A stretch of 64,000 bases of DNA. It comes from Opacimonas viscosa (lineage in GTDB: Bacteria; Pseudomonadota; Gammaproteobacteria; Enterobacterales; Alteromonadaceae). Location: the NCBI RefSeq assembly GCF_024199005.1, contig NZ_JANATA010000009.1:52632-116631 (forward strand), given 5' to 3'. The position numbers and the translations under genes are program-made. The notes beneath the pieces were generated by a model. The model was not told where the DNA came from and did no database searches. It saw only the letters and a list, made by a program, of their open reading frames with translations. This document shows, in pieces, positions 25,524 to 34,906 of the stretch. Positions within the stretch are counted from its first letter, which is position 1, and the number at the start of each line of letters is the position of its first letter.

Positions 25524-27647
25524 TTAATAAAAGGTTTTATTTTCCTCAGACATATTAACTAAAATTTCTGCTGGCAAATATTTATCGCCATGGTTTTTGG
25601 CCAATTCTTGGAGCTCTTCTACCAGTGTTGCAATACCGATTTTGTCCATGTAGCGGAATGGGCCACCTAAGAATGGCGGGAAACCAATTCCGAAAATGGT
25701 TCCGATATCGCCATCACGTGCACTGCGGATAACGCCCTCATCGAGACAGCGTGCCGCTTCATTCAGCATCAAATATACACAGCGTTGGATCATATGGGTA
25801 TCAGTCAACGTTGGATTAGGTGTCAGCCCCAGTAAAGTATAAATACTTTCATCAACGGTTTTGCCTTTGGCTTGCGCTGAATAATCATAAAATCCTTTGC
25901 TGTTCTTTTTACCCTTGCGGTCATCATCGATAACTACTTGGAATGCATCAGGTGCTGTAAAACGTTCACCAAACTCAGCGACTAAAAATGGAATAATTTT
26001 GGTGCCTACATCAATACCCACTTCATCCATTAATTTCAACGGTCCAACTGGGAAGCCAAACTTCACCATGACTTTGTCAATTTTATCGATGGGCTCACCC
26101 GCCAACACTAAATTAGCCGCCTCACTCATGTAAGGTGCCAAGATCCGATTGACATAAAAGCCCGCCCCGTCTTTAACAACAATAGGAGTTTTACCCTGTT
26201 TCTTGGCTAACGCTACCGTCGTAGAAATGGTTTGATCAGATGTGCCAGCATGAGCAATGACTTCCGCCAATGGCATTTTATCCACCGGTGAGAAATAATG
26301 TAAGCCAATTACGTTTTCTGGACGTGCCGCTTTTGCTGCAATCTGACTGATAGGAATAGACGAGGTGTTCGAGGCAAAAATTGTTTCTAGAGAACAGTGA
26401 TTTTCAATATCTGCAACCATCTGTTGTTTCAACTCTAGGTTTTCAAAGACCGCTTCGATGACGACATCGACATCTTTAAAACCGGAATAATCCGTGGTTC
26501 CCGTAATCAGAGATAACTGCTGCTGCATTTGCGAGTGGCGTAAAATACGCTTTTTGACACGGCGATTTAATAGACCAAAAGCGGTGTTTAAGGCATTGGC
26601 AATACCTTGGTCTGTAATATCTTTGATCCGCACAGGTAATTTAGCTTTGGTTGCTGTAACAAAGGCGATTCCCCCGCCCATCAAACCACCGCCTAATACA
26701 GCGGCTTTTTGGACTGGTTTGGCGGGCACATCAGCAACCCCTTGTTCCTTTTTCATTTCGGTAGTTGCAAAAAATAAACTGCGCAGCGCTTTTGACTCGT
26801 CAGTCATCATTAACTCGCCGAAGCGTTTCGCTTCCAACGCAAGCCCAGCAGTCATACCTTTGGCCAGACCGGTTTCGATACACTCAATAATCGCCAGTGG
26901 TGCTGGATAATTACCTTGGGTTTTACGGAGTGTTTGTTTGCGAGCTTGACTAAATAGCACTTTACGCCCAAGCGCCGTATTTTCTAATAACTTAGCTACC
27001 AAATTCAGCTTGGTTGGACGGATTTTAGGTTTACCCGCCAACGCCATATTTTGGGCTTCTTGTAACAAAATTGCACGAGGAACAACAGCATCAACAATAC
27101 CCGCTTTGAGTGCTTGTTTTGGCCGCTGAGCAGCACCTGTCAGCATCATGGTAAGCGCTTTTTGTACACTTATTAAACGCGGTAAACGCTGTGTCCCACC
27201 ACTTCCGGGTAACAAACCTAACTGCACTTCAGGTAGACCCACCTGAGTTTTAGCATCGTCAGAACAGACCCGCCCATGACATGCTAAGGCGAGTTCCAAA
27301 CCACCACCAAGTGCAGGACCATGGATCGCAGCAATCACCGGTTTAGCTAAATTTTCAATCCGGTTAAAAATATCCTGACCACCTTTGCCTATCTCAGCAC
27401 CCTGTTGTGCAGACGTACAAGCCTCGAGCATACTGACATCTGCTCCAGCGACAAAGGAATTATCCTTACCAGAATAAATCACGACGCCAGTGATGTCATT
27501 GTCGTGTTCAATCTCATCTAACAAAGCATTGATTTGTGGGCCAAACGTGTCTTTTAAGACATTCATCGTTTCGCCTGGTACATCAATCGCTACCAAGGCT
27601 ATCCCGTTATCTTGTTTGGTTAGTGTAAAAGCTGAAGTGTGTTCCAT
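25524..27647 (-). CDS. fadJ: Fatty acid oxidation complex alpha subunit FadJ
   Basis: Multifunctional beta-oxidation enzyme, 707 aa: N-terminal enoyl-CoA hydratase/isomerase (FVAGADVSML, HGPALGGGLELALACH, GLPEVQLGLLPGSGGTQRLP) and C-terminal L-3-hydroxyacyl-CoA dehydrogenase (VLGGGLMGGGIAFVTA, SNTSSIPIS, GLHYFSPVDKMPLAEVI). The ATG at 27645-27647 overlaps the fadI TAA by one base (TAATG), so the pair is coupled. FadJ rather than FadB is inferred from pairing with a downstream-type thiolase in the order fadI-fadJ. Confidence 0.95.
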   Translation of the reverse strand: MEHTSAFTLTKQDNGIALVAIDVPGETMNVLKDTFGPQINALLDEIEHDNDITGVVIYSGKDNSFVAGADVSMLEACTSAQQGAEIGKGGQDIFNRIENLAKPVIAAIHGPALGGGLELALACHGRVCSDDAKTQVGLPEVQLGLLPGSGGTQRLPRLISVQKALTMMLTGAAQRPKQALKAGIVDAVVPRAILLQEAQNMALAGKPKIRPTKLNLVAKLLENTALGRKVLFSQARKQTLRKTQGNYPAPLAIIECIETGLAKGMTAGLALEAKRFGELMMTDESKALRSLFFATTEMKKEQGVADVPAKPVQKAAVLGGGLMGGGIAFVTATKAKLPVRIKDITDQGIANALNTAFGLLNRRVKKRILRHSQMQQQLSLITGTTDYSGFKDVDVVIEAVFENLELKQQMVADIENHCSLETIFASNTSSIPISQIAAKAARPENVIGLHYFSPVDKMPLAEVIAHAGTSDQTISTTVALAKKQGKTPIVVKDGAGFYVNRILAPYMSEAANLVLAGEPIDKIDKVMVKFGFPVGPLKLMDEVGIDVGTKIIPFLVAEFGERFTAPDAFQVVIDDDRKGKKNSKGFYDYSAQAKGKTVDESIYTLLGLTPNPTLTDTHMIQRCVYLMLNEAARCLDEGVIRSARDGDIGTIFGIGFPPFLGGPFRYMDKIGIATLVEELQELAKNHGDKYLPAEILVNMSEENKTFY

Positions 27648-28957
27648 TATTCTGTCTCCACAATCATAGCGGCACCTAGGCCACCGGCTGCACATGCAGT
27701 TAACAAACCTGTGCCACCACCACGTCGTTGTAATTCATTGAGCATTTGCGTAATCATTCGTGTGCCTGTTGCTGCAAAAGGATGTCCATAAGCGATAGAG
27801 CTACCTTGGACGTTGAACTTATCCATATCAATCTCACCAATAATGTCGCTGGAGTTGAGTTTTTCATTCGCAAATTTTTTGGAACCAAACATTTTAACGT
27901 TAGATAAAGTTTGTGCCGCAAACGCTTCGTGCATTTCAATCAAAGTTAAATCACTGAGCGCCATCCCCGCATTAGCTAGCGCTACGGGTGTCGCATATGA
28001 AGGTCCCATGAGCATGTCCTCCCACACATCAATAGCCGTAAACGCATAACTTTTGATATAACCTAGCGGTGTGTAGCCCAAGGCTTTCGCTTTGGCTTCA
28101 TTCATCAGAATAACGGCAGACGCGCCATCGGTCAGAGGCGTTGCATTCGCAGCGGTAACCGTACCATATTTGCGATCAAATGCAGGACGCAGTTTCGCGT
28201 AACCAGCCAAATCAGAATCAAAACGAATATTGTTATCTTGGGCCACTGCGTTTTTACAAGGCTCAGGATAAGCTGTCATGACTTCTTGGGCCATATGACC
28301 TGCCAACCAATTTTGTGCAGCAAGTGTATGTGAACGGTGCGCTAACGCATCTTGCTCTGCACGGGTAATACCATGTGACTTAGCCATTTGTTCGGCAGTT
28401 TGTCCCATCGACAAACCTGTCGAGTATTCGGCGACTGCGGGCGGCACTGGAATCAGATCTTTTAAACCTAATTTTTTCAACACTTGCCACTTTTGCCCAA
28501 ACGTTTTGGTTTTCTGCAAATCAACCAAAGCTCTACCTAAATTTTTGGAGACCGTGATAGGTGACACAGACGTCGAATCAGCACCACCGGCTACCCCCAC
28601 ATCAATATCACCAAGCATAATCGACTGCGCCACATTGACGGTAGACTGGAAGCTAGTAGCACACGCACGGGATACACTGTATGCATCTGTATGGACATGC
28701 ATTCCCGTACCCAAAACGATCTCACGAGCAATATTTGGCGCAGCAGGCATTTGGACGACTTGGCCATAGACAAGCTGCTGGACTTCTTTGGCGGCTAAAT
28801 CATTGCGAGCCAACATTTCGTTGACCACCATTTTGCCCAAATCAACGGCGGGAACACCATGAAAATCGGTTGCCATTTTAGCAAATGGTGTGCGTAAACC
28901 CGCTACGACAGCGATACGTTCGCCATTTCGAGTCGTTACATTTTGTGTTTGTGACAT
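27647..28957 (-). CDS. fadI: Acetyl-CoA acyltransferase FadI (3-ketoacyl-CoA thiolase)
   Basis: Beta subunit of the FadIJ complex, thiolytic cleavage of 3-ketoacyl-CoA. 436 aa from the ATG at 28957 ([20 protein letters not shown]), 6 nt after AAGGA; the longer frame upstream has no support. Active Cys99 lies in [28 protein letters not shown] and the second Cys in [13 protein letters not shown] complete the thiolase triad. First gene of fadI-fadJ; a FadR-like operator lies 94 bp upstream. Confidence 0.95.
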   Translation of the reverse strand: MSQTQNVTTRNGERIAVVAGLRTPFAKMATDFHGVPAVDLGKMVVNEMLARNDLAAKEVQQLVYGQVVQMPAAPNIAREIVLGTGMHVHTDAYSVSRACATSFQSTVNVAQSIMLGDIDVGVAGGADSTSVSPITVSKNLGRALVDLQKTKTFGQKWQVLKKLGLKDLIPVPPAVAEYSTGLSMGQTAEQMAKSHGITRAEQDALAHRSHTLAAQNWLAGHMAQEVMTAYPEPCKNAVAQDNNIRFDSDLAGYAKLRPAFDRKYGTVTAANATPLTDGASAVILMNEAKAKALGYTPLGYIKSYAFTAIDVWEDMLMGPSYATPVALANAGMALSDLTLIEMHEAFAAQTLSNVKMFGSKKFANEKLNSSDIIGEIDMDKFNVQGSSIAYGHPFAATGTRMITQMLNELQRRGGGTGLLTACAAGGLGAAMIVETE

Positions 28958-29050
28958 GCAAGTTCCTTGTATGTTGGTCGTTATTTTGTCTTCTACACGT
29001 ATAAAATGAGAGACACTGTAACTCTGCAAAGTGCTGACTGACACATTATT

Positions 29051-29067
29051 TAGTGGTCAGACCTGTG
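29051..29067. promoter_or_regulatory. FadR-like operator upstream of fadI
   Basis: TAGTGGTCAGACCTGTG contains the core TGGTCAGACC of the FadR consensus AACTGGTCNGACCAGTT. It lies in the gap between fadI and moxR, nearer fadI. Acyl-CoA-relieved repression of fadIJ is inferred. Confidence 0.65.
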
Positions 29068-29236
29068 AGTAATTTGTGCTAATTGTGGCAAAGCTAAATT
29101 GATTTAGCCAGTTTTATTTTTGTTTTTACAAAATTTTACATGTATTACCAACATTGAACGCTTGATTTTATTACACTGAACCATACTTAATTATCATGGT
29201 CTGTATGCTCAGACTGACTTAATTCCATTAATAGCA

Positions 29237-30262
29237 ATGATAAAGGAAGATAAGACCACCATGACACTCTCGCACAATCCGCATAGTACAATTTCCCCTG
29301 GCACCAGCGATGCTGCAACGTTTACTCCCTTGCAAGCTTATCTTGACGAGCAGGTAATTGGGCAAAAGACGTTAACCCAAAATATGTTAATTGCGCTATT
29401 AGCCGATGGTCATTTGTTGGTTGAGGGACCTCCAGGCTTGGCCAAAACGCGAGCTATCAATGCCTTAGCTGATGGGATTAAAGGAGATTTTCACCGGGTT
29501 CAGTTCACGCCTGATTTATTGCCTTCTGATCTTACTGGTACGGATATTTACCGCCCAGAAACGGGGGAATTTATTTTCCAATCAGGACCTTTATTTCATA
29601 ACTTGGTACTGGCGGATGAAATCAATCGGGCCCCCGCAAAAGTCCAATCCGCTTTACTAGAGGCCATGGCCGAAAGACAAATCACCGTTGGGAATAAAAC
29701 CTATCACCTGCCTGAATTATTCCTAGTAATGGCGACGCAAAATCCTTTGGAGCAAGAGGGTACATATCCACTGCCAGAGGCTCAGCTTGATCGTTTTTTA
29801 ATGCATGTTGAAATTGATTATCCCGATGCAGCGACTGAGCTTAAAATCTTACAACTCACCCGAAATGAAGGTTTAGCTAACTTTACAGAAAAACCGGTTC
29901 CACTCAGCCAAGAGGTGATTTTTAGTGCGCGAAAAGCATGTCTTGAGCTGACGTTAGTGCCAGAATTACAAGAATATATTGTACAACTCATTATGGCCAC
30001 GCGACGTCCTGAGCGCTTCCATCAACAACTCGCTAACTTTATTGCCATGGGCGTTTCCCCACGCGCGACTATCGCATTAGAAAAATGTGCCCGTGCGCAT
30101 GCCTACCTAATGGGGCGTGATTTTGTAGGGCCGGATAATATTCAAGCTGTATTTCACAATGTCCTGCGTCATCGTTTACCTTTGACCTATGAAGCAGAGG
30201 CCAATGGCGTCGAAATAAACGGTGTATTAGATACCATCTTAGCTAATGTGGCAGTGCCTTAA
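29237..30262 (+). CDS. MoxR family AAA+ ATPase
   Basis: First gene of a Bat-type operon. AAA+ chaperone-like ATPase, 341 aa: Walker A GPPGLAKT, Walker B LVLADEINRAP, sensor MATQNPLEQEGTYPLPEAQLDRF, and the lid domain with SPRATIALEKCARAHA. MoxR ATPases are thought to act with VWA proteins in protein maturation or metal insertion; the client here is unknown. An alternative ATG at 29261 removes eight residues. It is 9 bp from the DUF58 gene. Confidence 0.93.
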   Translation: MIKEDKTTMTLSHNPHSTISPGTSDAATFTPLQAYLDEQVIGQKTLTQNMLIALLADGHLLVEGPPGLAKTRAINALADGIKGDFHRVQFTPDLLPSDLTGTDIYRPETGEFIFQSGPLFHNLVLADEINRAPAKVQSALLEAMAERQITVGNKTYHLPELFLVMATQNPLEQEGTYPLPEAQLDRFLMHVEIDYPDAATELKILQLTRNEGLANFTEKPVPLSQEVIFSARKACLELTLVPELQEYIVQLIMATRRPERFHQQLANFIAMGVSPRATIALEKCARAHAYLMGRDFVGPDNIQAVFHNVLRHRLPLTYEAEANGVEINGVLDTILANVAVP

Positions 30263-30271
30263 GGGCCGCAT

Positions 30272-31219
30272 ATGACTATTTTACAAGCGCTTTCACAATT
30301 TAGTGACACTGAAGCTGTGCAGTTATCCGTAGATAAACTCATCGCTTATAAGCACTTGCATAAACTCGTCAATCTACGCCCCAAATCTCCTGCACAAGCG
30401 AAGTTATCGGGGGGATATATTTCCAAAATCAAGGGGCGTGGGATGGAGTTTGATGAAGCTCGACATTACCAGCCAGGCGATGATATTCGTGCGATTGATT
30501 GGCGAGTGACGGCGCGAACGGGTAAAACCCATACCAAGGTATACCGTGAAGAACGTGAAAGACCTGTGTTTATCATGACGGATGTGGGTGCCACCATGCA
30601 ATTTGGGTCAACGATTCAACTTAAATCGGTCTTAGCTGGACATGTTGCAGCCTTGTTAGCATGGTCGGCAAAACAACGTGGCGATCGCGTGGGGGGATTA
30701 GTGTTTAACTCCCAGACGCATCAAGAGATTAAACCTGCTAACCGAGACCAGTCTGTGTTGCACCTATTACAACAAATGACGGCTTTACAAACGACGCAAC
30801 CTTTACAAGTTCCTCCACACAAAACGCCTTTAGTAGACGCTTTACAACGTGCACGTCGTCTCGCGAAACCAGGGAGTTTGGTCTGTATTGTGAGTGATTT
30901 TGAACAGCTTAATGAGCGTGGTATGCAACATTTACAATATCTCAAACAGCACTGTGAGGTGCGTTGTTATCAAATCACCGACCCATTTACAGAAACATTG
31001 CACCACCACAAACCGGTTTCTTTATTCGTGACAGATGGTGTAAATGAAGAAGAACGTTTATTTGGTCATAGTGACGTTGCGAGTGCTGAGAATACTCGTA
31101 GTCAAAATACGCAAACACTTGTGGGGCAGTTAAACACTTTAAAAAATACTGGCATTTATGTCACCCAGTTAAGTACCGCCCTGCCCTTGGTCGAACAAAT
31201 TAGCGAGGTCAGACGCTAA
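30272..31219 (+). CDS. DUF58 domain protein (Bat operon)
   Basis: 315 aa, soluble. Conserved DUF58 signature EARHYQPGDDIRAIDWRVTA and KVYREERERPVFIMTD, followed by a VWA-like fold (FEQLNERGMQHLQYLKQ). A Rossmann-like VWA-related domain that lacks a full MIDAS motif. Always co-occurs with MoxR; probably an adaptor between ATPase and membrane VWA proteins. Its TAA and the next ATG overlap by one base (TAATG). Confidence 0.9.
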   Translation: MTILQALSQFSDTEAVQLSVDKLIAYKHLHKLVNLRPKSPAQAKLSGGYISKIKGRGMEFDEARHYQPGDDIRAIDWRVTARTGKTHTKVYREERERPVFIMTDVGATMQFGSTIQLKSVLAGHVAALLAWSAKQRGDRVGGLVFNSQTHQEIKPANRDQSVLHLLQQMTALQTTQPLQVPPHKTPLVDALQRARRLAKPGSLVCIVSDFEQLNERGMQHLQYLKQHCEVRCYQITDPFTETLHHHKPVSLFVTDGVNEEERLFGHSDVASAENTRSQNTQTLVGQLNTLKNTGIYVTQLSTALPLVEQISEVRR

Positions 31220-31791
31220 TGGATAATGTGTTCATTCCACCCCATAACACGATTGCTCCTGACACAATTGCATGGTTTCCCCCGTCCATCTGGCTAGTAC
31301 TGATGTTGTTATGCTTCTTAGCGTTGCTGTTGTATATGGGAATAGCGTTGCGCCGGTATCGAAAATACACACGAGCACGCCGTGAGGCCTACCATACCCT
31401 TGTGGGCTTGTTGCGTTCATCGGCTCCAACTGCGCATGCTAATCGCCTTTTAAAACAAGTGGCTCGGACGTATTATAACCAACACGTCAGTTCTTTACAC
31501 GGGACCCAATGGGTTACATTTTGGAGCATTAAACTCCCTACTAAAAAGCGTGCAAAACACACTGCGGTTTTAACAGAGTTACAAAACTCTCTGTATCAAT
31601 CTGTTCCCCAAACACTCAGTATTGAACAATTTGAGACATTAAAAGCATGTATGAATCTGGGGCTCCCAAAATTTTCTTGGATAACCTTACGAGCAAACAC
31701 TGGTGACATACAGCAAAGCCAGCAACATATAGACCCAGAGCAGACATTTCAGGCACAAAAACTAACGACCCAGGGGGCCCGTGATGAATGA
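31219..31791 (+). CDS. DUF4381 membrane protein (Bat operon)
   Basis: 190 aa. One membrane segment (SIWLVLMLLCFLALLLYMGIAL, residues about 23-44), followed by a basic RRYRKYTRARREAY stretch and a cytoplasmic DUF4381-type helical domain. Conserved middle gene between DUF58 and the first VWA gene in gammaproteobacterial Bat operons. Overlaps the next gene by 8 bp. Role unknown; a scaffold in the MoxR-VWA complex is an inference. Confidence 0.82.
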   Translation: MDNVFIPPHNTIAPDTIAWFPPSIWLVLMLLCFLALLLYMGIALRRYRKYTRARREAYHTLVGLLRSSAPTAHANRLLKQVARTYYNQHVSSLHGTQWVTFWSIKLPTKKRAKHTAVLTELQNSLYQSVPQTLSIEQFETLKACMNLGLPKFSWITLRANTGDIQQSQQHIDPEQTFQAQKLTTQGARDE

Positions 31792-32845
31792 GTCCATGAG
31801 CCAACATATCGCCCCTTGGTTACCTGATTTCTTACAAAATCTGTCCTTTGCCTGGTGGTATGCTGTAGCTTTGCTACCATTACCATTCATCCTATTCTTA
31901 TTCAGATCTCGCACTACAGAACCTACTAGAGCAAAAGCGGTCTTTATGCCAACTTTTGCGAATATTTCAACGCAAGTCCATCGACAGGTACCACAAACAA
32001 AGTGGCTAAAATGGCTTTTCTTTACTGTGATATGGTGCTGTTTGGTCATCGCGACCATGCGTCCTGTCTATTATGGTGAACCAATCGCTATTCCGAATGA
32101 AGGTCGAGATTTAATGATTGCGGTCGATTTATCAGGATCAATGCAAACCAAAGACATGCGCATCAACAATCAAGAAGTTGACCGTTTAGTCATGGTAAAA
32201 TCGGTCTTATCAGAATTTATTCAGCAACGAGTTGGCGATCGTCTAGGTTTAATTTTATTTGCCGACACGGCATATCTCCAAGCTCCGCTAACCTTTGACC
32301 GCAACACCGTAGCCACATTATTAGATGAAACGGTGATTGGATTAGTGGGTGAGTCTACCGCTATTGGTGATGCTATCGGTCTGGCGGTAAAACGCTACAA
32401 TGCCAAACCGGATACCAAAAAAGTATTAATTCTTTTGACAGATGGGCAGAACACCGCAGGCAATATCACTCCTGAACAAGCATTGGAACTAGCCATGAGT
32501 GAAGAAGTCACGATTTATCCGATTGGTGTCGGAGCGGATAGCATGATGGTGAATAGCCTATTTGGGCAAAGACAAATAAACCCTTCTGCTGAGCTAGATG
32601 AAAAGTTGCTCAGTGAACTGGCCAAAGCCACCGGCGGTCAATATTTTCGTGCCCGTGATACCGAAGAGTTAGCCAACATTTATGCGTTGTTAAATCGCAT
32701 TGAGCCAATTGCTGATGAAACGCAAACCATTCGCCCCCAAACTAGCTTATTTTATTATTTTGGCGGAGCCAGCTTCGGTTTGTGGTGCGTTTATGTCATT
32801 TTATTATTGTTGCAAAACAGATTAAATTTAAGGTTAGCTGTATGA
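31784..32845 (+). CDS. VWA domain membrane protein (BatA-like)
   Basis: 353 aa. N-terminal membrane helix (WWYAVALLPLPFILFLF) and a second (FFTVIWCCLVIATM), then a periplasm-facing or cytoplasmic VWA domain with MIDAS AVDLSGSMQTKDM, TALT-like DTAYLQAPLTFD and LLTDGQNTAG, and a C-terminal helix. ATG at 31784 preferred to the GTG at 31781. Metal-dependent protein binding is implied by the intact MIDAS. It overlaps the downstream VWA/TPR gene (ATGA). Confidence 0.9.
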   Translation: MNESMSQHIAPWLPDFLQNLSFAWWYAVALLPLPFILFLFRSRTTEPTRAKAVFMPTFANISTQVHRQVPQTKWLKWLFFTVIWCCLVIATMRPVYYGEPIAIPNEGRDLMIAVDLSGSMQTKDMRINNQEVDRLVMVKSVLSEFIQQRVGDRLGLILFADTAYLQAPLTFDRNTVATLLDETVIGLVGESTAIGDAIGLAVKRYNAKPDTKKVLILLTDGQNTAGNITPEQALELAMSEEVTIYPIGVGADSMMVNSLFGQRQINPSAELDEKLLSELAKATGGQYFRARDTEELANIYALLNRIEPIADETQTIRPQTSLFYYFGGASFGLWCVYVILLLLQNRLNLRLAV

Positions 32846-34902
32846 ATCTAGTCGAGTATTTTGCTGCTTTTCATTTTTTACGTCCGCTGTGGTTGTTAGC
32901 GTTGATCCCGATGTTTTTACTACTTTGGGGATTGCGTCGACTCAGCACTCAACAAATCAATATCACCGATGTGTTATCTCCGGTCATGTATCAATTTTTA
33001 ACCCAAGGCCATACGCAACACACCCACCACAAGCAAACATCGCTAAGACCGTTGTGGGTTGCGTTGGGTTTACTCGTCCTAGCGCTTGCCGGGCCAACGG
33101 TCAAACAAATCCCCCAACCTACTTATCAAGTGCAAGTGGGTACGGTACTTCTAATGGATATGTCTTTATCCATGCGAGCGACCGATTTAAAACCGAATCG
33201 ATTAGCACGTGCACGATTCAAAGCCATTGATTTTATTAATGCCAACCCTGGTGGTGAAATTGGTCTGGTTGCTTATGCTGGAGACGCATTTGTCATTAGC
33301 CCCATTACCGCTGATGGGAAAAATTTAACGACCTTGATCCCCAGTTTACAACCAGAGATTATGCCTGAGTATGGCAGCGATCCCTTACTGGGTTTTGCAG
33401 TGGCTGCAGATTTACTAACACAAGCTGGATATCAGTCAGGAAATATCATTTGGTTCACGGATGGTGTAGATTATGGGCAAGTACCTGAACTGACTTCGGC
33501 GTTGCGCAAGCTGCCTTTCACAGTGTCGGTGATGGCAGTTGGCACAGCATCTGGTGCCCCCATAAAACAACTCAATGGACAGTTACTCAAAGACAATAGC
33601 GGAGCGATTGTCATCCCTAAGGTCGACTCGGCACCTCTGCGCACGTTGAGTTCTGTGGGTGGCGGGACATTTACCTACCTCGAACCCAACGAGGTAGATA
33701 TTGAGCGACTCGTCGCTGCATTAAGCGATGCTGCAAGTTCGGTCAACGAAGACACCAATCTACAAAACGATAAGTGGTATGAACTAGGTCCGTACCTGCT
33801 GTTACCTATCGTATTGATGATTCTGTGGTACTGTCGTAGCGGATATTTGTTTAGCATAGCATGTATCGCTTTAGCGAGTCCTGTGCTGGCGACCATTATG
33901 CTGAGCGCCCTGTTACTCACAGGTAGTGTATTGAGTAGCGTCAGTCATGCACAAATGACGGTGCCACCACCCAATGTGGCCCAAACATTAGCGGTACAAA
34001 ATCCCTTGAGTTTCTTACCTAAAGCGTTGCAGAATCAGCAACAACAAGCATTAAATGCATATAAAGAGCAAGATTTTGCCACGGCACAGCAGTTATTTTC
34101 TGATCCCCAATGGTTGGGTAATACCTTGTATCAAAAGGGAGATTACGCGGGCGCCTTGCGCGAATTCAAAAAAGACACAAGTCCTCAAGGTGCGTTTAAC
34201 CAAGGCAATGCACTCGCTGCCATGCAACAGTATGAAGCGGCACTAAACGCCTACGAACAAGCCTTGGCAGGACAACCTGACATGGTCCAAGCGCAGGAGT
34301 CCAAAGAGGCCTTAGAGTTATTTTTGGAACAACAGCCGCCACCCGAGCAAAATCAGCAACAAAACCAAGATGAAAACGCCCAATCAGATGATTCGGGAGA
34401 TAGCGCTGATGAGAGTTCGCAGTCAGACGATGCGGGAGATAGCGCTGATGAGAACTCACAGTCAGACGACTCGGGAGATAACTCTGACGCAAACAATGAA
34501 AACCAAAGTGCAGATAAGCAAGACAGTAACGAGTCCGCTGCTGACTCTGCCCAACAGGATGATGCACCCTCGCCAGCAGAGTCCACCGAAAACAACTCAC
34601 AGACCAATGAATCTGCTGAGGAAAATGCACAGACTCCGGCAGAAGAAGAATCTAAAGACAGTACTGAGAACCATGCTGAAGCTCAACCTGATGGACCAGA
34701 ACGACCTGACCAAGATGAGCAAATGCAGTCAGCTCAACCAGCTGAACTGACGCCTGAAGAGTTAGAACAACAACAAAAAATGCAAAGCCTGATAAACAAA
34801 ATACCAGATGACCCAGGGTATTTATTGCAACGTAAAATGCAATTGGAATATCAAAAACGTCAGCGGCAACGTATGCCAAAAAACTCGAAGAAGGATTGGT
34901 AG
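32842..34902 (+). CDS. VWA and TPR protein with acidic repeats (BatB/BatC-like fusion)
   Basis: 686 aa. Two N-terminal membrane helices, VWA domain (LLMDMSLSMRATDLKP; IIWFTDGVDYG) about 90-300, another helix (LLLPIVLMILWYCRSG) and a hydrophobic segment, then TPR repeats (KALQNQQQQALNAYKEQDF; GALREFKKDTSPQGAFNQGN). The C-terminal ~180 residues are acidic low complexity with three 13-residue repeats starting QSDDSGDSADESS, and end EYQKRQRQRMPKNSKK. This combines BatB and BatC roles in one chain. Start at 32842, not the longer frame. Confidence 0.88.
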   Translation: MNLVEYFAAFHFLRPLWLLALIPMFLLLWGLRRLSTQQINITDVLSPVMYQFLTQGHTQHTHHKQTSLRPLWVALGLLVLALAGPTVKQIPQPTYQVQVGTVLLMDMSLSMRATDLKPNRLARARFKAIDFINANPGGEIGLVAYAGDAFVISPITADGKNLTTLIPSLQPEIMPEYGSDPLLGFAVAADLLTQAGYQSGNIIWFTDGVDYGQVPELTSALRKLPFTVSVMAVGTASGAPIKQLNGQLLKDNSGAIVIPKVDSAPLRTLSSVGGGTFTYLEPNEVDIERLVAALSDAASSVNEDTNLQNDKWYELGPYLLLPIVLMILWYCRSGYLFSIACIALASPVLATIMLSALLLTGSVLSSVSHAQMTVPPPNVAQTLAVQNPLSFLPKALQNQQQQALNAYKEQDFATAQQLFSDPQWLGNTLYQKGDYAGALREFKKDTSPQGAFNQGNALAAMQQYEAALNAYEQALAGQPDMVQAQESKEALELFLEQQPPPEQNQQQNQDENAQSDDSGDSADESSQSDDAGDSADENSQSDDSGDNSDANNENQSADKQDSNESAADSAQQDDAPSPAESTENNSQTNESAEENAQTPAEEESKDSTENHAEAQPDGPERPDQDEQMQSAQPAELTPEELEQQQKMQSLINKIPDDPGYLLQRKMQLEYQKRQRQRMPKNSKKDW
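34381..34497 (+). repeat. Three 39-bp in-frame tandem repeats in the VWA/TPR gene
   Basis: Units 34381-34419, 34420-34458 and 34459-34497 encode QSDDSGDSADESS, QSDDAGDSADENS and QSDDSGDNSDANN. High identity suggests recent expansion of an acidic linker. Confidence 0.85.
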
Positions 34903-34906
34903 ATTG

